Source of the DNA: Nephrocerus scutellatus | Taxonomy: Eukaryota > Arthropoda > Insecta > Diptera > Pipunculidae | Direction: 5' to 3' | Length of the DNA: 64,000 bases | Assembly (NCBI GenBank): GCA_947095585.1 | Contig: OX352763.1 | Coordinates: 106,371,908-106,435,907, forward strand | Shown: piece by piece, positions 33,040 to 44,000 of the stretch | How positions within the stretch are numbered: the first letter of the stretch is position 1 | How the letters are laid out: every line of letters starts with the position of its first letter | Notes under the pieces: generated by a model | Seen by the model: the letters and a program-made list of their open reading frames with translations, nothing else | Told to the model about the DNA's origin: nothing | The model's database searches: none | Translations under genes and position numbers: made by a program

Positions 33040-34670
33040 GTTATCGCCGCATGTACTTGCAAGAGTCGAGTCCTCTATGGGACAGATTTACTTTCGTACT
33101 CGTCAAGTGGCTAGAGTATTAAATTATCACAACATTCATAAATCTTCTGTGCCTGATGGCATTCCCGCTATAGTTTTGAAGAGGTGTTCTTCAACGTTGG
33201 CATTGCCACTGCGCAGGCTTTTCCATTTCTCTTATTCTTCTGGAGTCGTCTCAAGGAATTGGAAAACAGCCTTTATCCAGCCTGTTCCTAAAAAAGGCGA
33301 ACCGTCATCTCTTTCCTTGTACCTCGTACATTGCGCTGACATCGATAATTTCCAAGGTCGTGGAAACGCTGATCAATCGTAAGCTTATGCAATACCTTGA
33401 AACACGTGGAATACTTAGTGACCAGCAGTACGGTTTTTAGGCAACGTTCTACAGGTGATTTGATGGCTTATCTCAATGAAAAGTGAATCCAGTCTATTCA
33501 GAAAGTTGTTGCAGTCGATATTTCCAAGGCATTTGACAGAGTCTGGCATCAAGCTCTTTTGTCGAAAATGAATACCTATGGAACTGATAAGACTCTGCTT
33601 GATTGGACTAGTAACTACCTTTCTGACCGTTCAATCCAGTGTTCACCGCTAAACGCAGGTGTTCCTCAAGGCTCTGTGTTGTCTCCGACACTCTTTCTTA
33701 TTTTCATTAATGATCTCCTATCCGCTACTTCTAATCCGATTCATTCTTTCGCTGACGACAGCACTCTTAGTTTTTTATATAAGTTTGCGCTCTCTCCACG
33801 CCCCTCTTCATCACAAGTGGAACTTAACAACATCGTATGTTAAGCACGTTAAATTCTGACCTTCTGACAGCATAACAAGGTGGGGACTACACAACAGAGT
33901 TGAATTTAACGCGTCCAAAGCCCAATACTGTCTTTTGTCGTCTAAGCTTAATTTAAAACCCCATCCATGAATGGATCCTGCATCAAAGAAACTGAAACGA
34001 GCATTTCGGTATATGCGTCAATAACAAGCTTCGTTGGAATGACCACATATTCGCTATCGCTAAGAATGCTGCGAATTGTTTAGGTTTCCCAAAACGGTGC
34101 AAGATGTACTTCACTCCCTGGGACCTGGCTGCATATATTCGCACTAAACTTCAATACAACTGTATTGTCTGGGCAGGTGCCCCCAAGACCACACATCTAC
34201 TAGAGATAAGTCAGAACCGCGCTATTAAACTTATTGGTGACGTCAATATCACGAAAACAATCGAATCACTTGAACATCGTAGGAATGTTTCCTGCTTGTC
34301 ACTGTTTTACTTTTCCATAATCGCTGTTCAAAAGAAATATCCGGATGCATCCCGCCCATCCTCCAACCCAACCAAAATACCTGTGCCTCAACTCGAGCTC
34401 ACGAGTCTACCAATAGACCTATCCTCGGACGTACCAACCAATGCAGAGATTCCTTCTTTAGCCGCACAATAATTATGTGGAATGAATTGCCCGACTCTAT
34501 GACGTATGATCTGCAGTCATTCAAGACACATGTGCATGGACATCTACCCTTTTCCTCTCCTTAATTTTCCAACGCCCACGCTGTGCTAAGCATTATAACG
34601 GTGCAAACCCCTTGAGCGAGTGTACATTATAAACAAAAATAATGTAGCCAAAGAAGAAGAAAGAAAGAAA
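33040..34670 (+). mobile_element. LINE family G, copy 2
   Basis: In order on the plus strand: VPDGIPAIVLKRCSSTLALP and FIQPVPKKGEPSS (RT entry, 33150-33310), ISKAFDRVWH (33520), NAGVPQGSVLSPTLFLIF and SFADDSTL (33650-33770), then the thumb CIVWAGAPKTTHL and SLEHRRNVSCLSLFY (34160-34310). A GAAGAAGAAAGAAAG stretch at 34650 may be its tail. Frameshifts separate the parts. Confidence 0.8.
33559..33843 (+). pseudogene. RT core of LINE family G copy 2
   Basis: This 94-codon frame carries KTLLDWTSNYLSDRSIQ, NAGVPQGSVLSPTLFLIFIN and IHSFADDSTLSF. It holds the motif B and the FADD catalytic pair; the motif A Asp (ISKAFDRVW) is just upstream in another frame. Confidence 0.8.
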
Positions 34671-34685
34671 CTCAGTTGTATATTC

Positions 34686-34860
34686 ACTGGGTGTACTGAG
34701 TATACAGAGCACCCAGTACACCGAGTACACCCAGTTCACCCATTACACCAAGTACACCCAGTATACTCAGTATACTCAGTAAACTCAGTATACTCAGTAA
34801 ACTCAGTATACTCAGTAAACTCACTGGGTGAACTGGGTTTACTGGGTAGACCACTGAGTT
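34686..34860. repeat. Decamer array of palindromic GAGTATACTC-type units
   Basis: About 17 units of a 10-bp motif varying around AGTATACTCA, AGTAAACTCA and AGTACACCCA, with a GGGTGAACTGGGTTTACTGG inverted form at the right end. Confidence 0.85.
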
Positions 34861-34864
34861 AAAA

Positions 34865-35215
34865 AATGAAAGAATCTATTAGCGTGTAACCAAATAAGTA
34901 GTTAGAATAGTGAGATAGAGAAAGTGGCAGGGCTATCGCTCTTTCACCACTAAATTAGCAACTAACTAGACTTACTAATCAGCAGTAGGAAACACAAAAA
35001 AAGAGACTGTTTGCCCTTTTATTTCTTCGAAGCATTCAAGAGTTACAGGATGTGAAGTGATGTGGGTCAATAGTACGTTTCTTTGCATTAAAACGCTACT
35101 TGCACCGCAGGGGTCGCAAATGAACCTCCCCTCCCATACGATCTTTTTCTCGAACTTTACTTACGAATCGTCTATTTAAGTATTAGCCACCTAAACTTAT
35201 ACACCCTGTATAGAT
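34865..35215. other. Unassigned spacer
   Basis: Nothing recognised. Confidence 0.4.
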
Positions 35216-36075
35216 TATACGATCACCAAAACATTGGCACTAATCGTTGTCGTGCGTTGGCTTTGTTTTTGTCCTTTACTCACTGACTCTGGTACACAGT
35301 TTCGCGATCAGGTTCAATTCCATACAATTGCCAGATTTGCCGTCTCTTTGGCATTTCAAAAAGTTCTGTACATCGCATTTTGACTGATAATTTGGACATG
35401 AAAAAGCTGGGCGAAAGATGGGTTCCGCGATTACTCATAACGGAAGATAATGAGGATGTTTCAATCGAGTGTTTGGCGAAGTTTCACAACAATAAAGCTG
35501 AGTTTTTGTGTCGATTCATAGACGTGGATGAAACATAGGTCCATCACTTCACAACCGAGACGAAGGATCAGTCAAAACAATGGACTGAAAGGGGAGAATC
35601 GGCTCCAAAAAAAGCCGAAGACAGTTCGTTGTGCAGGGAAGGTTATGGCGTCGGTTTTTTGGTATGTTTGGGATAATTTTCATTTATTATCTTCAGAAAT
35701 GAAATACAATCAACGGTGTGTATTATGCGAACCTATTGCAGCGTTTTAAAGGTGAAATCAAGAAAAAAACAGCCGCATTTGGCGAAGAAAACAGTTTTGT
35801 TAAGACATCCGTCATCGTGATGGCCCAAATCAAAGAGTTAAAGTTTGAATTTCTTCCTCGTGCACCCTATTCGCCAAATTTAGCCCCTCGGATTATTTTC
35901 TGTTTCCGAATTTGAAAAAATGACTCGGTGGTAAAAGATTTGCCAACAATGAAGAGGTGAAGTCTGCGGTTAATGGCTGTGTTCACTATAAACAAGGTAT
36001 CGAAGCTTTTGAACATAGCTGCAAAAAGTGTATCGAATAAAAAGAAGACTATGTAGAGAAATGAATACATTTTTT
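35216..36075 (+). mobile_element. mariner transposase remnant
   Basis: Plus-strand frames give LDMKKLGERWVPRLL, FLCRFIDVDET, FTTETKDQSKQW, AGKVMASVFW and FEFLPRAPYSPNLAP, the order of motifs in mariner transposases. The first acidic block reads DVDET. The HHDNAP block and the last Asp are lost, and several stops break the frame. N-terminal DNA-binding sequence is scarcely visible. Confidence 0.75.
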
Positions 36076-36135
36076 GCCAAATTTTTTGTGTTTTCTTTGT
36101 AAGGTTGGGTATTTCTAGGACTACGTTCGTAGTTT

Positions 36136-36956
36136 TTTTTTTTTTTTTTTTGATAACCCTAGTCCAAGTGACTGACACTGTGACTTAAAGATCTATTGTA
36201 TCAATAGGGCATTAATTGTCTAAGAGACATACAACTTTCCTAAAGAAAATCAACTCCGCTGCCGAGCATATTTCCTTATTGAATATGCACCCAAATAAGT
36301 GCTGGGCATTCGCAGAGAATGTGTTCGGATGTCTCCTCATCCTCCGCATAGAACCTACATTTTGTCACAGAGCCCACACCAATTTTGTTAAGATGATACT
36401 CAAGCCACAATGGCCAGTTAGAAAACTCACTAGCTTCCTAATGCTACCTTTATCAAAATACAGGATTTCTTTATATGAGAAGGGTCTGATCAGTTGTTTG
36501 GATTGCCTTAGCCTCGGGGTATTTTCCCTTTGAGCCAGGCGAAGTTTGCCCTCCCAACAGTTAATCGGCTTTGTGGCGTCAATTGGAGTGCCGGTTCAGG
36601 TCCTATGAACGCAGATTCCGAACCAGCCCTAGCCAGTTCATCTGCAGTTTCGTTGCCTGCAATTCCTCGATGACCTGGCACCCAACCGAGCTTAACCCTG
36701 TTGTGTCTGGCCAGAGATTGCAGTGCATCGTGGCAGCAGTTAACTGTTAACGAGTCTATTAAATTGGACGACAGAGCTTTGAGTACTGCCTGGCTATCTG
36801 AATAGATATATATTCTCGCGCCCTTAACGCCTTTACTAAGGTTTCTCCTAGCGCAGATCTCTATGGCATGGAGTTCAGCCTGGAAGACCGTGAGACTTAC
36901 TCCCATTGGTATCGAGACCTTTGTATTGGGTCCGAAGACGCCGGCACCAACTCCAG
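36136..36956 (-). mobile_element. LINE family B, copy 2, 5' truncated
   Basis: A T-run at 36136-36152 (the poly(A) tail) precedes GATAACCCTAGTCCAAGTGA, also the 3' end of copy 1 at 8701. The two stay nearly identical up to 36956, where this copy is truncated inside RNase H. The minus-strand frame 36906-36508 holds VFQAELHAIEICA, IYSDSQAVLKAL, LGWVPGHRGIAGNETADELA, more complete than copy 1. Confidence 0.85.
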
Positions 36957-37722
36957 TTTAAAAATTGCACTTTTTCGAATTTTCGCTGCATGAGAGTATA
37001 TGGCTTAGAAAACACAAGAAACTAATTAAGCCATAGTTTTATGAGGAAGTCATTCTTTTTAGCACGAAACCAGGGTTTTTTATTCGCAAGCAACTATCTC
37101 AATAAGCTAAACCCATCGATTTCTGGACAAACAAAGTAAAGACTCTGTTTAGTGGAGGCAGATACATTAAGGTATTATCTCTTTAAGTGTCTGGCTATAT
37201 CTTTCCGCATATCCTTGTCTGCTCCTGCAATAAAAAGTAAAAACTACCCACAAAAATGACGATCCCAATCTTCAGCCATAAAAAAACCCCCCATCATTTG
37301 CAGTTAGCACCAATCAAAATTACAATTCAAGCGTATTCTCCCAGTGGAAGCACAAACAATAATCGGGACGGCGGCAAATCGGGATTATAACAAAATCACC
37401 TGCCAACGACTACATCGACTGCACTTCCAACCACATCAGCTACCTTCTTCTTAATCTTTAGTACATCATGTAAATCTGCTCCAAACGTTTTGTATTAGTT
37501 GGTAGTTGAGTTGGTAGCTCTGTTTGGGTTGGTTCGGTTCGACTTGTAGATATTGATACGAATATGATGCAGAGCTTGTCGGAGAACGCAATCATCCCAT
37601 TGAATTTTAATCCAATTCCATCGAAATGGTTTCCATCTCGAAAAGCAATCACCATTATGACTGACTGAGACTTCAGGTGAGTGTATGCGTCTGTGTGTGT
37701 TTGTGAAAAGACAAACTTACTG
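36957..37722. other. Unassigned DNA
   Basis: No recognised element or frame. Flank of the transposon at 37725. Confidence 0.4.
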
Positions 37723-37724
37723 TA

Positions 37725-38980
37725 CAGGGTGAGCCAGAAAGGTGTAACATTTTTGCGACGGCTGTGACTCCGCTCCCAGATGAGCTAATGTTATTCGAAT
37801 AGTTGGTATACTACATTCCTTATTACATGCCATTTCTGTTGCTATGTTTTAGTTACTTAAGGAGCCTTGGACGGTGAGACATCGGCTGTTTGTTAACGAC
37901 ACGTATCGCAATACGGGCGGAGTTGAACGTCGGACGTCGAGAAGCCGTAGTCTTGTTAAGTTATCAGCGGCAAACACGCGAAATTCGTGTCACTTCTATA
38001 CAGCAATAATACGGAGGTGCATGAAAAGTTTTGCATCCCGTCATCAACAGTGCCTGGAGAAATTCGGCCGACACCTTGAATACGTTATTTTTTATACATA
38101 ATTTGGATATAAAAAAATATGCTTTCCCTAACTGCGTTATCTAATATAAATATAAAAATGGTGTGTTAATTTTTTGAGATTGCCTTTCTCAGGAACCAGA
38201 CATCGCAGGAAGCTGAAATTTCATCATAGATTAGGATTTTAGCGATTTGGGCTTTTGTTTTGGTTTGAACTCTCTAAGTGGCACTGTTGTCAAAATATTA
38301 CGGTTTTTTTGTTTCTCAGCAAAGAAGCATCGTAGGAACTTCAGATTTTAACCATTGGTTGGTTTCATTGCTATTTGGGTTTTTGTTAAATTTGGACCTG
38401 ATATATGGCGTTGTTTTTTAAGATATAACGGGTTTTCTGTTTCTTAGTAACGAAGCATCTTAGGAACTTAAAATTTTAACTATACGTTTGTTTCGTTACT
38501 ATTTGGGTTTTTGTGAAATTTTGACCTGTTAGGTGGCGCTGTTTTCAAGATAGTAGGTGGTAAAACTGCTATTTTTGACATTTATTTAGTTTCATTACAA
38601 CACGCGCAAGAATACATCGTAGGCCGCCAAATTAAAAATAAAATTTATAATTAATCGTAAAAAAACGTTATTACACAAAATAACTGTTTTTATATTATAC
38701 ACATGAGTCACGAAAACTGCATTTGTTTGATTAGTAGTTATTTTATTTTACACACAGGGAATGTAAAATGTTAATATCAGCCACATTTTTAAACTGAATT
38801 TTATGAAATTTTTAAGATATATTATTGGCAGGTAGGGGAAAGTTATAGGCTATAGTACTCCCGTCACCCAGGGGGTTCATGTGTGTGTGTAGCAAAGCGC
38901 CCGGGAACAGCTAGTGTAATATAAAATTAAAAATTAAATTTTTTTTATTGAAAAACGACACACCTGGCTGGCTCGCCCTG
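37725..38980. mobile_element. Tc1/mariner-like TIR transposon with TA target duplication
   Basis: Left terminus CAGGGTGAGCCAGAAAGGTG (from 37725) pairs with the right terminus ending at 38980, whose complement reads CAGGGCGAGCCAGCCAGGTG. TA flanks both ends (37723-37724, 38981-38982). About 480 bp belong to it; the other 775 bp are a Helitron. A short C-terminal transposase-like frame (FASRHQQCLEKFGRHLEYVI) lies at about 38020-38090. Confidence 0.8.
38140..38914 (+). mobile_element. Non-autonomous Helitron, 775 bp, inside the TIR transposon
   Basis: Starts TCTAATATAAATATAAAAAT at 38140 and ends GCGCCCGGGAACAGCTAG at 38914. The preceding base is A and the next T, the A/T target used by Helitrons. 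Inside are about three degenerate copies of a roughly 125-bp unit (GAAGCATCGTAGGAACTTCA) from 38315. No coding capacity. Confidence 0.75.
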
Positions 38981-38989
38981 TAAAATGCA

Positions 38990-39740
38990 TTAATACATCG
39001 CAGAATGAATCTTTTTGTTGCCATATAGAAGTACTCGAGATAGCTGTGATCATTTTGCGTGCATCACACACAGATGTACGTGTAGCTGCTACCTCATCGG
39101 TTTAATGGTACGAGTACCTTGTGTGGCTTTGTAGAGCATTCCAAAACTTACTTACTTACGTTGTTTGACATTACTTACATTTAGGAATTAAATTCCAGAA
39201 TTCTCGCAAGTTTTAATTCGATTCAAAACTTAACGAAGAACTAGATTGAGAGTGAGTTTGAAAAAAATATATTTTTATGGTTCTTCGTTAAGGAAATTAG
39301 TGTTATCCTTGGAAATGATAAGACGTTGCTTAAAGCTTTTAAAAAGTGTCCCAATTGTTCGACCGAGAATTGAAAAAAAAAATGTCAATTCATCAAAACT
39401 TATTCTTATTTTCATACAAACGTACTCTTTTCCTGGAATCCCTTAGAATGACACTCAATCGGTCCGATTTCGAGCCAATGTCATTTAAGTTCGCATCCTT
39501 AACATCCAGGCACCCGGTCTACGAAGGTTGGTTGTATCGTATTGGTATGTTCCGCTATTAATCCTATTCCAATGGAACTTCTGCGCAGCATCGACTTAGC
39601 TTAGTTTTGTTTTTTTGCATCGGCGTAGCTCTTGTACATCTCGTTCCTATCCCGATACTGCTACGGGCAAAAAAATCTTTAACGAGGCTAAAATTATAAA
39701 TACAGAAGCAGCACCTCCGAGCAGGATCCTCTTCACACAT
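38990..39740. other. Unassigned DNA
   Basis: Short frames only, nothing recognised. Confidence 0.4.
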
Positions 39741-39990
39741 GTCCATGCACTTCGAGTTTAATTCGCTTTATGTTGTCAACATGGCGGTAACGCTCATAGA
39801 TCTCCTAGCTGTAGAGTCGTCGGAATCTGCCTGCTTCACATATGGGGCCAACAATAGCCCTTAAGTTTTCCCCTCGCACACGGCAAAGAATTCACAGCTA
39901 TTTTTGCCAAACACCCAAGTTTCGGTTCCATATGTAAGTACTGGTGTTACCATTGTCGTATACACCAGCAGCTTTGGTTAAATTCTTGGA
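39741..39990 (-). mobile_element. LINE family D fragment, copy 4 (C-terminal region)
   Basis: Sequence resembles 15490-15710 of copy 1 (GGCGGTAACGCTCATAGATCTC and CACCCAAGTTTCGGTTCCAT words), the region encoding the LLYGSE-type C-terminal domain. Confidence 0.7.
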
Positions 39991-39994
39991 AGCT

Positions 39995-40436
39995 GGTGAA
40001 AGAACACCTCCGTATGAAGCATATCATGATCAGAATAGCCAAAGGCGTTAAATTGAGATAATTTCCCTGTTAACAACGGCTGTAGGGATACTTACTGGAT
40101 ACTGGCTTCTGGGAAAGTATGCGAGATGGCTGTACCTTCAATTTAACGACTTCTGTAGAAGCTATATGGACGAGGAGGAGGATTAGGAGGAGGTTATGGC
40201 CCATTTCAACTCTGCTCTTGTTCCGCAATAGCGAATAGAAGACACACACACATGATTACCTATCAGATATCGAAAAAGGCAAAGTGCGAGATACCTTACG
40301 GTATATAAAAAGCTTTAAGTCGGTGCTTTAATAGGGGTTAGATGTAAGATCCTATGTTAAAACAAAGAACCATTATCGGCCTGGGTGTGTCGAAGCAGCC
40401 ACTGTAACTTAACCTAACCTAGCCTTACCTACTCAA
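39995..40436 (+). mobile_element. LINE family E, copy 3, 3' end running into TAACC repeats
   Basis: The plus-strand reading gives ILTGYWLLGKYARW and FNDFCRSYMDEEED, matching the Cys-rich tail of copy 1 (ITGHCLIGKHAARLG, NDFCRSCMDEEEE). It ends in GTGTGTCGAAGCAGCCACTG and then TAACTTAACCTAACC. Confidence 0.7.
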
Positions 40437-40712
40437 CCTAAGTGGGTGCCGTGGGGTGGTTAGTGTGTTGGACCTTTGAGCAGAAGGTTTAGGGTTTGAA
40501 TCCAAGAAAATATTTTTCACAATCGTTCCCCTTGCGAATGTCTGACAATTGTCCGAGAGTAACAACGGAAAGCTTCTCAATTCGCCTTTCGGATACGGTA
40601 TTAAATTGTAGGTCCCTTCAATTTGTTTCATAAAATATAACACCCACAGCACAAATAGCCGCTAGAAGATAGGCCTTGGACCGGAATAGTCTGTGGCACC
40701 AAATATTTTTAA
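40437..40712 (+). mobile_element. tRNA-derived SINE, copy 2 (inside TAACC repeat)
   Basis: The tRNA-like head has box A GTGGGGTGGTTAGTGTG and box B GGGTTTGAATCC (40491-40502). The body has GGAAAGCTTCTCAATTCGCC, TTGTAGGTCCC and GGCCTTGGACCG. TAACC units flank both sides, so the SINE landed inside the repeat. Confidence 0.8.
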
Positions 40713-41060
40713 TTTAACCTAACCTATCATTAACCTAAGCTAACCTAACCTAACCTAACTTAACTTAACTTAACCTAACCTAACCTAACCTAACCTAACC
40801 AAACCTAGCTTAACCTAACCTAACCTAACCTAACCTAACCTAACCTAACCTAATCTAACCTAACCTAACCTAACCTATCCTAAACTAACCTAACTAACCT
40901 AACCTAACCTAACCAAACCTAACTTAACCTAACCTAACCTAACCTTACCTAACCTAACCTAACCTAACCTAACCTAACCTAACCTAACCTAACCTAACCT
41001 AACCTAACCTAACCTAACCTAACCTTACCTAACCTAAGCAAACTTAACCTAACATAACAT
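40713..41060. repeat. (TAACC)n array, insect-telomere-like motif
   Basis: About 340 bp of near-perfect TAACCTAACC with a few TAACT and TAACA variants. The complement is (TTAGG)n, the ancestral insect telomere repeat. It continues the tail of LINE E copy 3. Confidence 0.95.
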
Positions 41061-42230
41061 AGTTACAGCTTCATCGTCGATTCAGCGCTCATGTATAATG
41101 ACATTCCAGTTGTCAACTCTTAAGACTGCGTATTTTGCAGCTAGCTCCACACTTCCTGCTGCCGCCTGCACATCCGAGTATTGAACACTCTATGGGACTA
41201 GGCTGATCAGACGTCCTCTTTAAAGAGGACAAGTCCTCTATTTGCGCTAAAAAAAAGTGTGTCCGGCATCTTTTTTTAAAAAAAGCGATTTGTTCTCATT
41301 TTAGGGTTTTTCTCAGTTTCTAAATGTTTCCTTTAAAAATAGCCACAATATTAATTTTAAACCATATACGGAAAATAACAAATGCACTGCTGCAGAAGTA
41401 TTTTAGTGTGAACACGGTCTTAGCAATTTCATTACAAAATGATATCACTGTACACTAATTGATTCATGATTTCGCTCAGACATATTAGCCGCGTTCGATT
41501 GACCCGTACTTCTTCACTTACTTTAGTTGCCGAATTTCCCCAATTTGAGTGAAGAGCTTTCAGTCGCACAGTCCTTTTACTTCGGTTACTGCAATTGCAT
41601 ATTGCTTTGGCAAAGCCGGCTTGGCTTACAACAACAATAGCATAAGCATAAAGCCGAAAAAAAATCCAAAAATCTTTAGGATTTAGAAACTGAAGCCATT
41701 TTATAGTTATGGTACTCACCGTATGGCGGTGTTTTGTTGAACACATAAAAATTAAAATGCATCGAAATTTTAAAGCCAAAAGCTGTTGCTTTGTAAAGCT
41801 TGGCAAAGCCGTCTTGGCTTTACAAAGCAATACATCAAATACTAATTTAGTTAATTCTGTCCAATCAGGCGGTTATTTTTGCAGTTGAAAGGCGCGTTCG
41901 ATCGGCCTGAAGAGTACAACACTACATTTCAGTTAATTGAACGACTCTTTACTTAAATAGAGCTACTGAAGTGAAGAAATTGTTCGATTGGTATTCTTTA
42001 CTTCACGTAGGGGCGTGTTTAAAAGTGGGTGTGCCTAAATATTGGTATAAAATAAAAGGTGAAAATAACTTCTACACAGCCGTACTTTTTTTATGAACGT
42101 GAACCCGCTTCTTTCATATAATTGAGTGATATTTCGTTTCGGCCGGAAAATTTGGAATATTTGTGTAAAACTATCGTAAAAAATCCTTTTAAGTGGGGGT
42201 GTAACTGTAAAACTTGTTGATCGCTTTTCA
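41061..42230. other. Unassigned DNA with small palindromes
   Basis: A perfect 18-bp palindrome GTCCTCTTTAAAGAGGAC lies at 41213-41230. A hairpin GCTTTGTAAAGC/GCTTTACAAAGC is at about 41790-41828. CGCGTTCGAT words occur at 41493 and 41893. A 132-codon minus frame (41830-41432) shows no known motif. Confidence 0.4.
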
Positions 42231-42522
42231 AATTTTCCATCATATCCCCCAAGTTATGGGCTCGATTTTAATTCGGTGTTGGGTTTTGAAAGCTTATGAG
42301 TCACTTTATTAATTAATTTACAAACTTAGCCAGGTTTTTTTTTTAAAAAAAGGTAGGTTTGAAAGGTGTAAAGGTTTTTTAAGTTGAAAAAAGGTTATAT
42401 TCCCGTAATTTGGTATATTCTTTAAAAAAAAAACCATAAAATGACTCATAAGCTTTCAAAAACGACAAACAGAATTATTAAAATCGAGCCCACAACTTGG
42501 GAAATATGATGAAAAATGTGAA
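42231..42522. repeat. Imperfect inverted repeat (about 75-bp arms)
   Basis: The left arm 42233-42305 (CATCATATCCCCCAAGTTAT, GAAAGCTTATGAGTCA) is complementary to the right arm 42437-42520, with about 130 bp between. Confidence 0.75.
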
Positions 42523-42529
42523 AAATGTG

Positions 42530-44000
42530 TGATTAGTTCTGAAGAGATTTTCTTCCAAGCTGGCATTACCATTGCGTAAGCTTTTCCATCTATCCTATTC
42601 TTCTGGACTCTTCCCGAGAAGAAAATAGCCTTTGTCCAACCCATACCTTAAAAAGGCGAGCCGTCGTCTCGGTCTTCGTACCGACCCATAGCACTTACAT
42701 CCATTCTTTCCAAGGTCATTAAACCCTCGGTGACCGGCAGTACGATTTCGTGGGCAACGTTCTACTGGTGATTTGACGGTGTATCTATCCGAACAGTGGA
42801 ACAGTGCATCAATTTGGTGAAAGTAAAGCTCTTGCACCCGATATTTCCAAGGCATTTGACAGAGTTTGGCATCAAGATCTTTCCAAAATGCGTGCTTATG
42901 GTGTCGATGAAAAACTGCTTCATTGGATTTGAAGCTATCTTTTGGACCGGTCAATTCAAGTCATTTTGGACGGTTTCAAGTCTAAAATACATCAGATAAA
43001 TGCTGGCGTTCCCCAGGGCTCTTTTTTGTCTCCGATGCTCTTTCTCATTTTTTTATTAATGATCTCTTGTCCATTACTTCTAATCCAATTCACTCTTTCG
43101 CCGATGACAGCACTCTCAGCTTCTCATATAAGTTTGAGGAACGTCCATCTACTTCTCATGTGGAACTCAATCAACTTCGCGTGTTAAGCACATTAAATTC
43201 TGACCTGCACAGCATATAAAAATGGGGAGAAAACAATCGAGTAGAATATAACGTTTCCAAAGCCCAATGCTGTCTCCTGTCATCCTAACGAATCTATCTT
43301 AAATCCAATGCAATTATCCATGAATGGCACATGCATCGAGGAAACTAAAAAACTAGCAATTCTCGGTATGTTCGTTAACGACAAGCTTCGTTGAAATGTT
43401 TAGGTTTTCTAATCCGGTGCAAGAAATATTTCACTCCCTCTGATCTGCCTACTATCTAATAATAACAATATTCGGCGCGACAGACCGTTGCGGTCCAAGG
43501 CCTAGCTTCTCGCGACTATAGCGCATGTATATTTTTGGACACAAATGGAAGGGACCAAAAATTTAAGGCCGGATACAAACAGCGAATTGAGAAGCTTTCC
43601 GTGACAAGTTATTACTCTCAGAACGTTTGAGGTGGGACACCGTGAAAAATACTTTTGGTGTAACTGGGATCGAAGCACGAACCCCTGCGCAGTAGCCATG
43701 CGCTTTTCCACTGAGCACTGGATACTATCTACAAGGCTTTTATTCGGCCTAAACTTGAGTACAATTGTCATATCTGGTCTGCTGCTCCTAAAACTACCTT
43801 GCATCAGCTTGATAGAATACAAAATGGTGCGGGAAATATTGATATTTTTCTTCTCCTCCTCCCTTTCAACTGGAACTCTGGCCACCCACCGAAAAAAAAT
43901 CTCCTCAGCGGACTTGTTTTTAAGGCGATCTCATTCAGTTTCCAGATGGCCAATTTTCTGTTCCCAATTTACACTTTTTCCTCTTAACTTTTGCCTTTAA
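42530..44000 (+). mobile_element. LINE family G, copy 3, interrupted by a SINE
   Basis: In order: RT entry (42540-42700), ISKAFDRVWHQ (42840), INAGVPQGSFLSPMLFLI (42990-43050) and SFADDSTLSF (43090), then thumb PKLEYNCHIW-like sequence after the SINE (43731-43830). The SINE at 43447-43730 separates two halves that join in frame. Frameshifts abound. Confidence 0.8.
43447..43730 (-). mobile_element. tRNA-derived SINE, copy 3, with target-site duplication
   Basis: The minus strand begins GCTCAGTGGAAAAGCGCATG (tRNA-like head), then GTTCGTGCTTCGATCCCAG (box B), then the shared body (GGAAAGCTTCTCAATTCGC). TACTATCTA occurs before it (43450-43458) and after it (43730-43738), a 9-bp duplication in the host LINE. 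Confidence 0.85.

Noticed and set aside
34620..34862. 80-codon frame with VYSVNSVYSVNS
   Set aside because: Made by the decamer array.
40713..41060. A true telomere end
   Set aside because: Array is internal, flanked by transposon fragments, and continuous with a LINE 3' tail; flies lack TTAGG telomeres.
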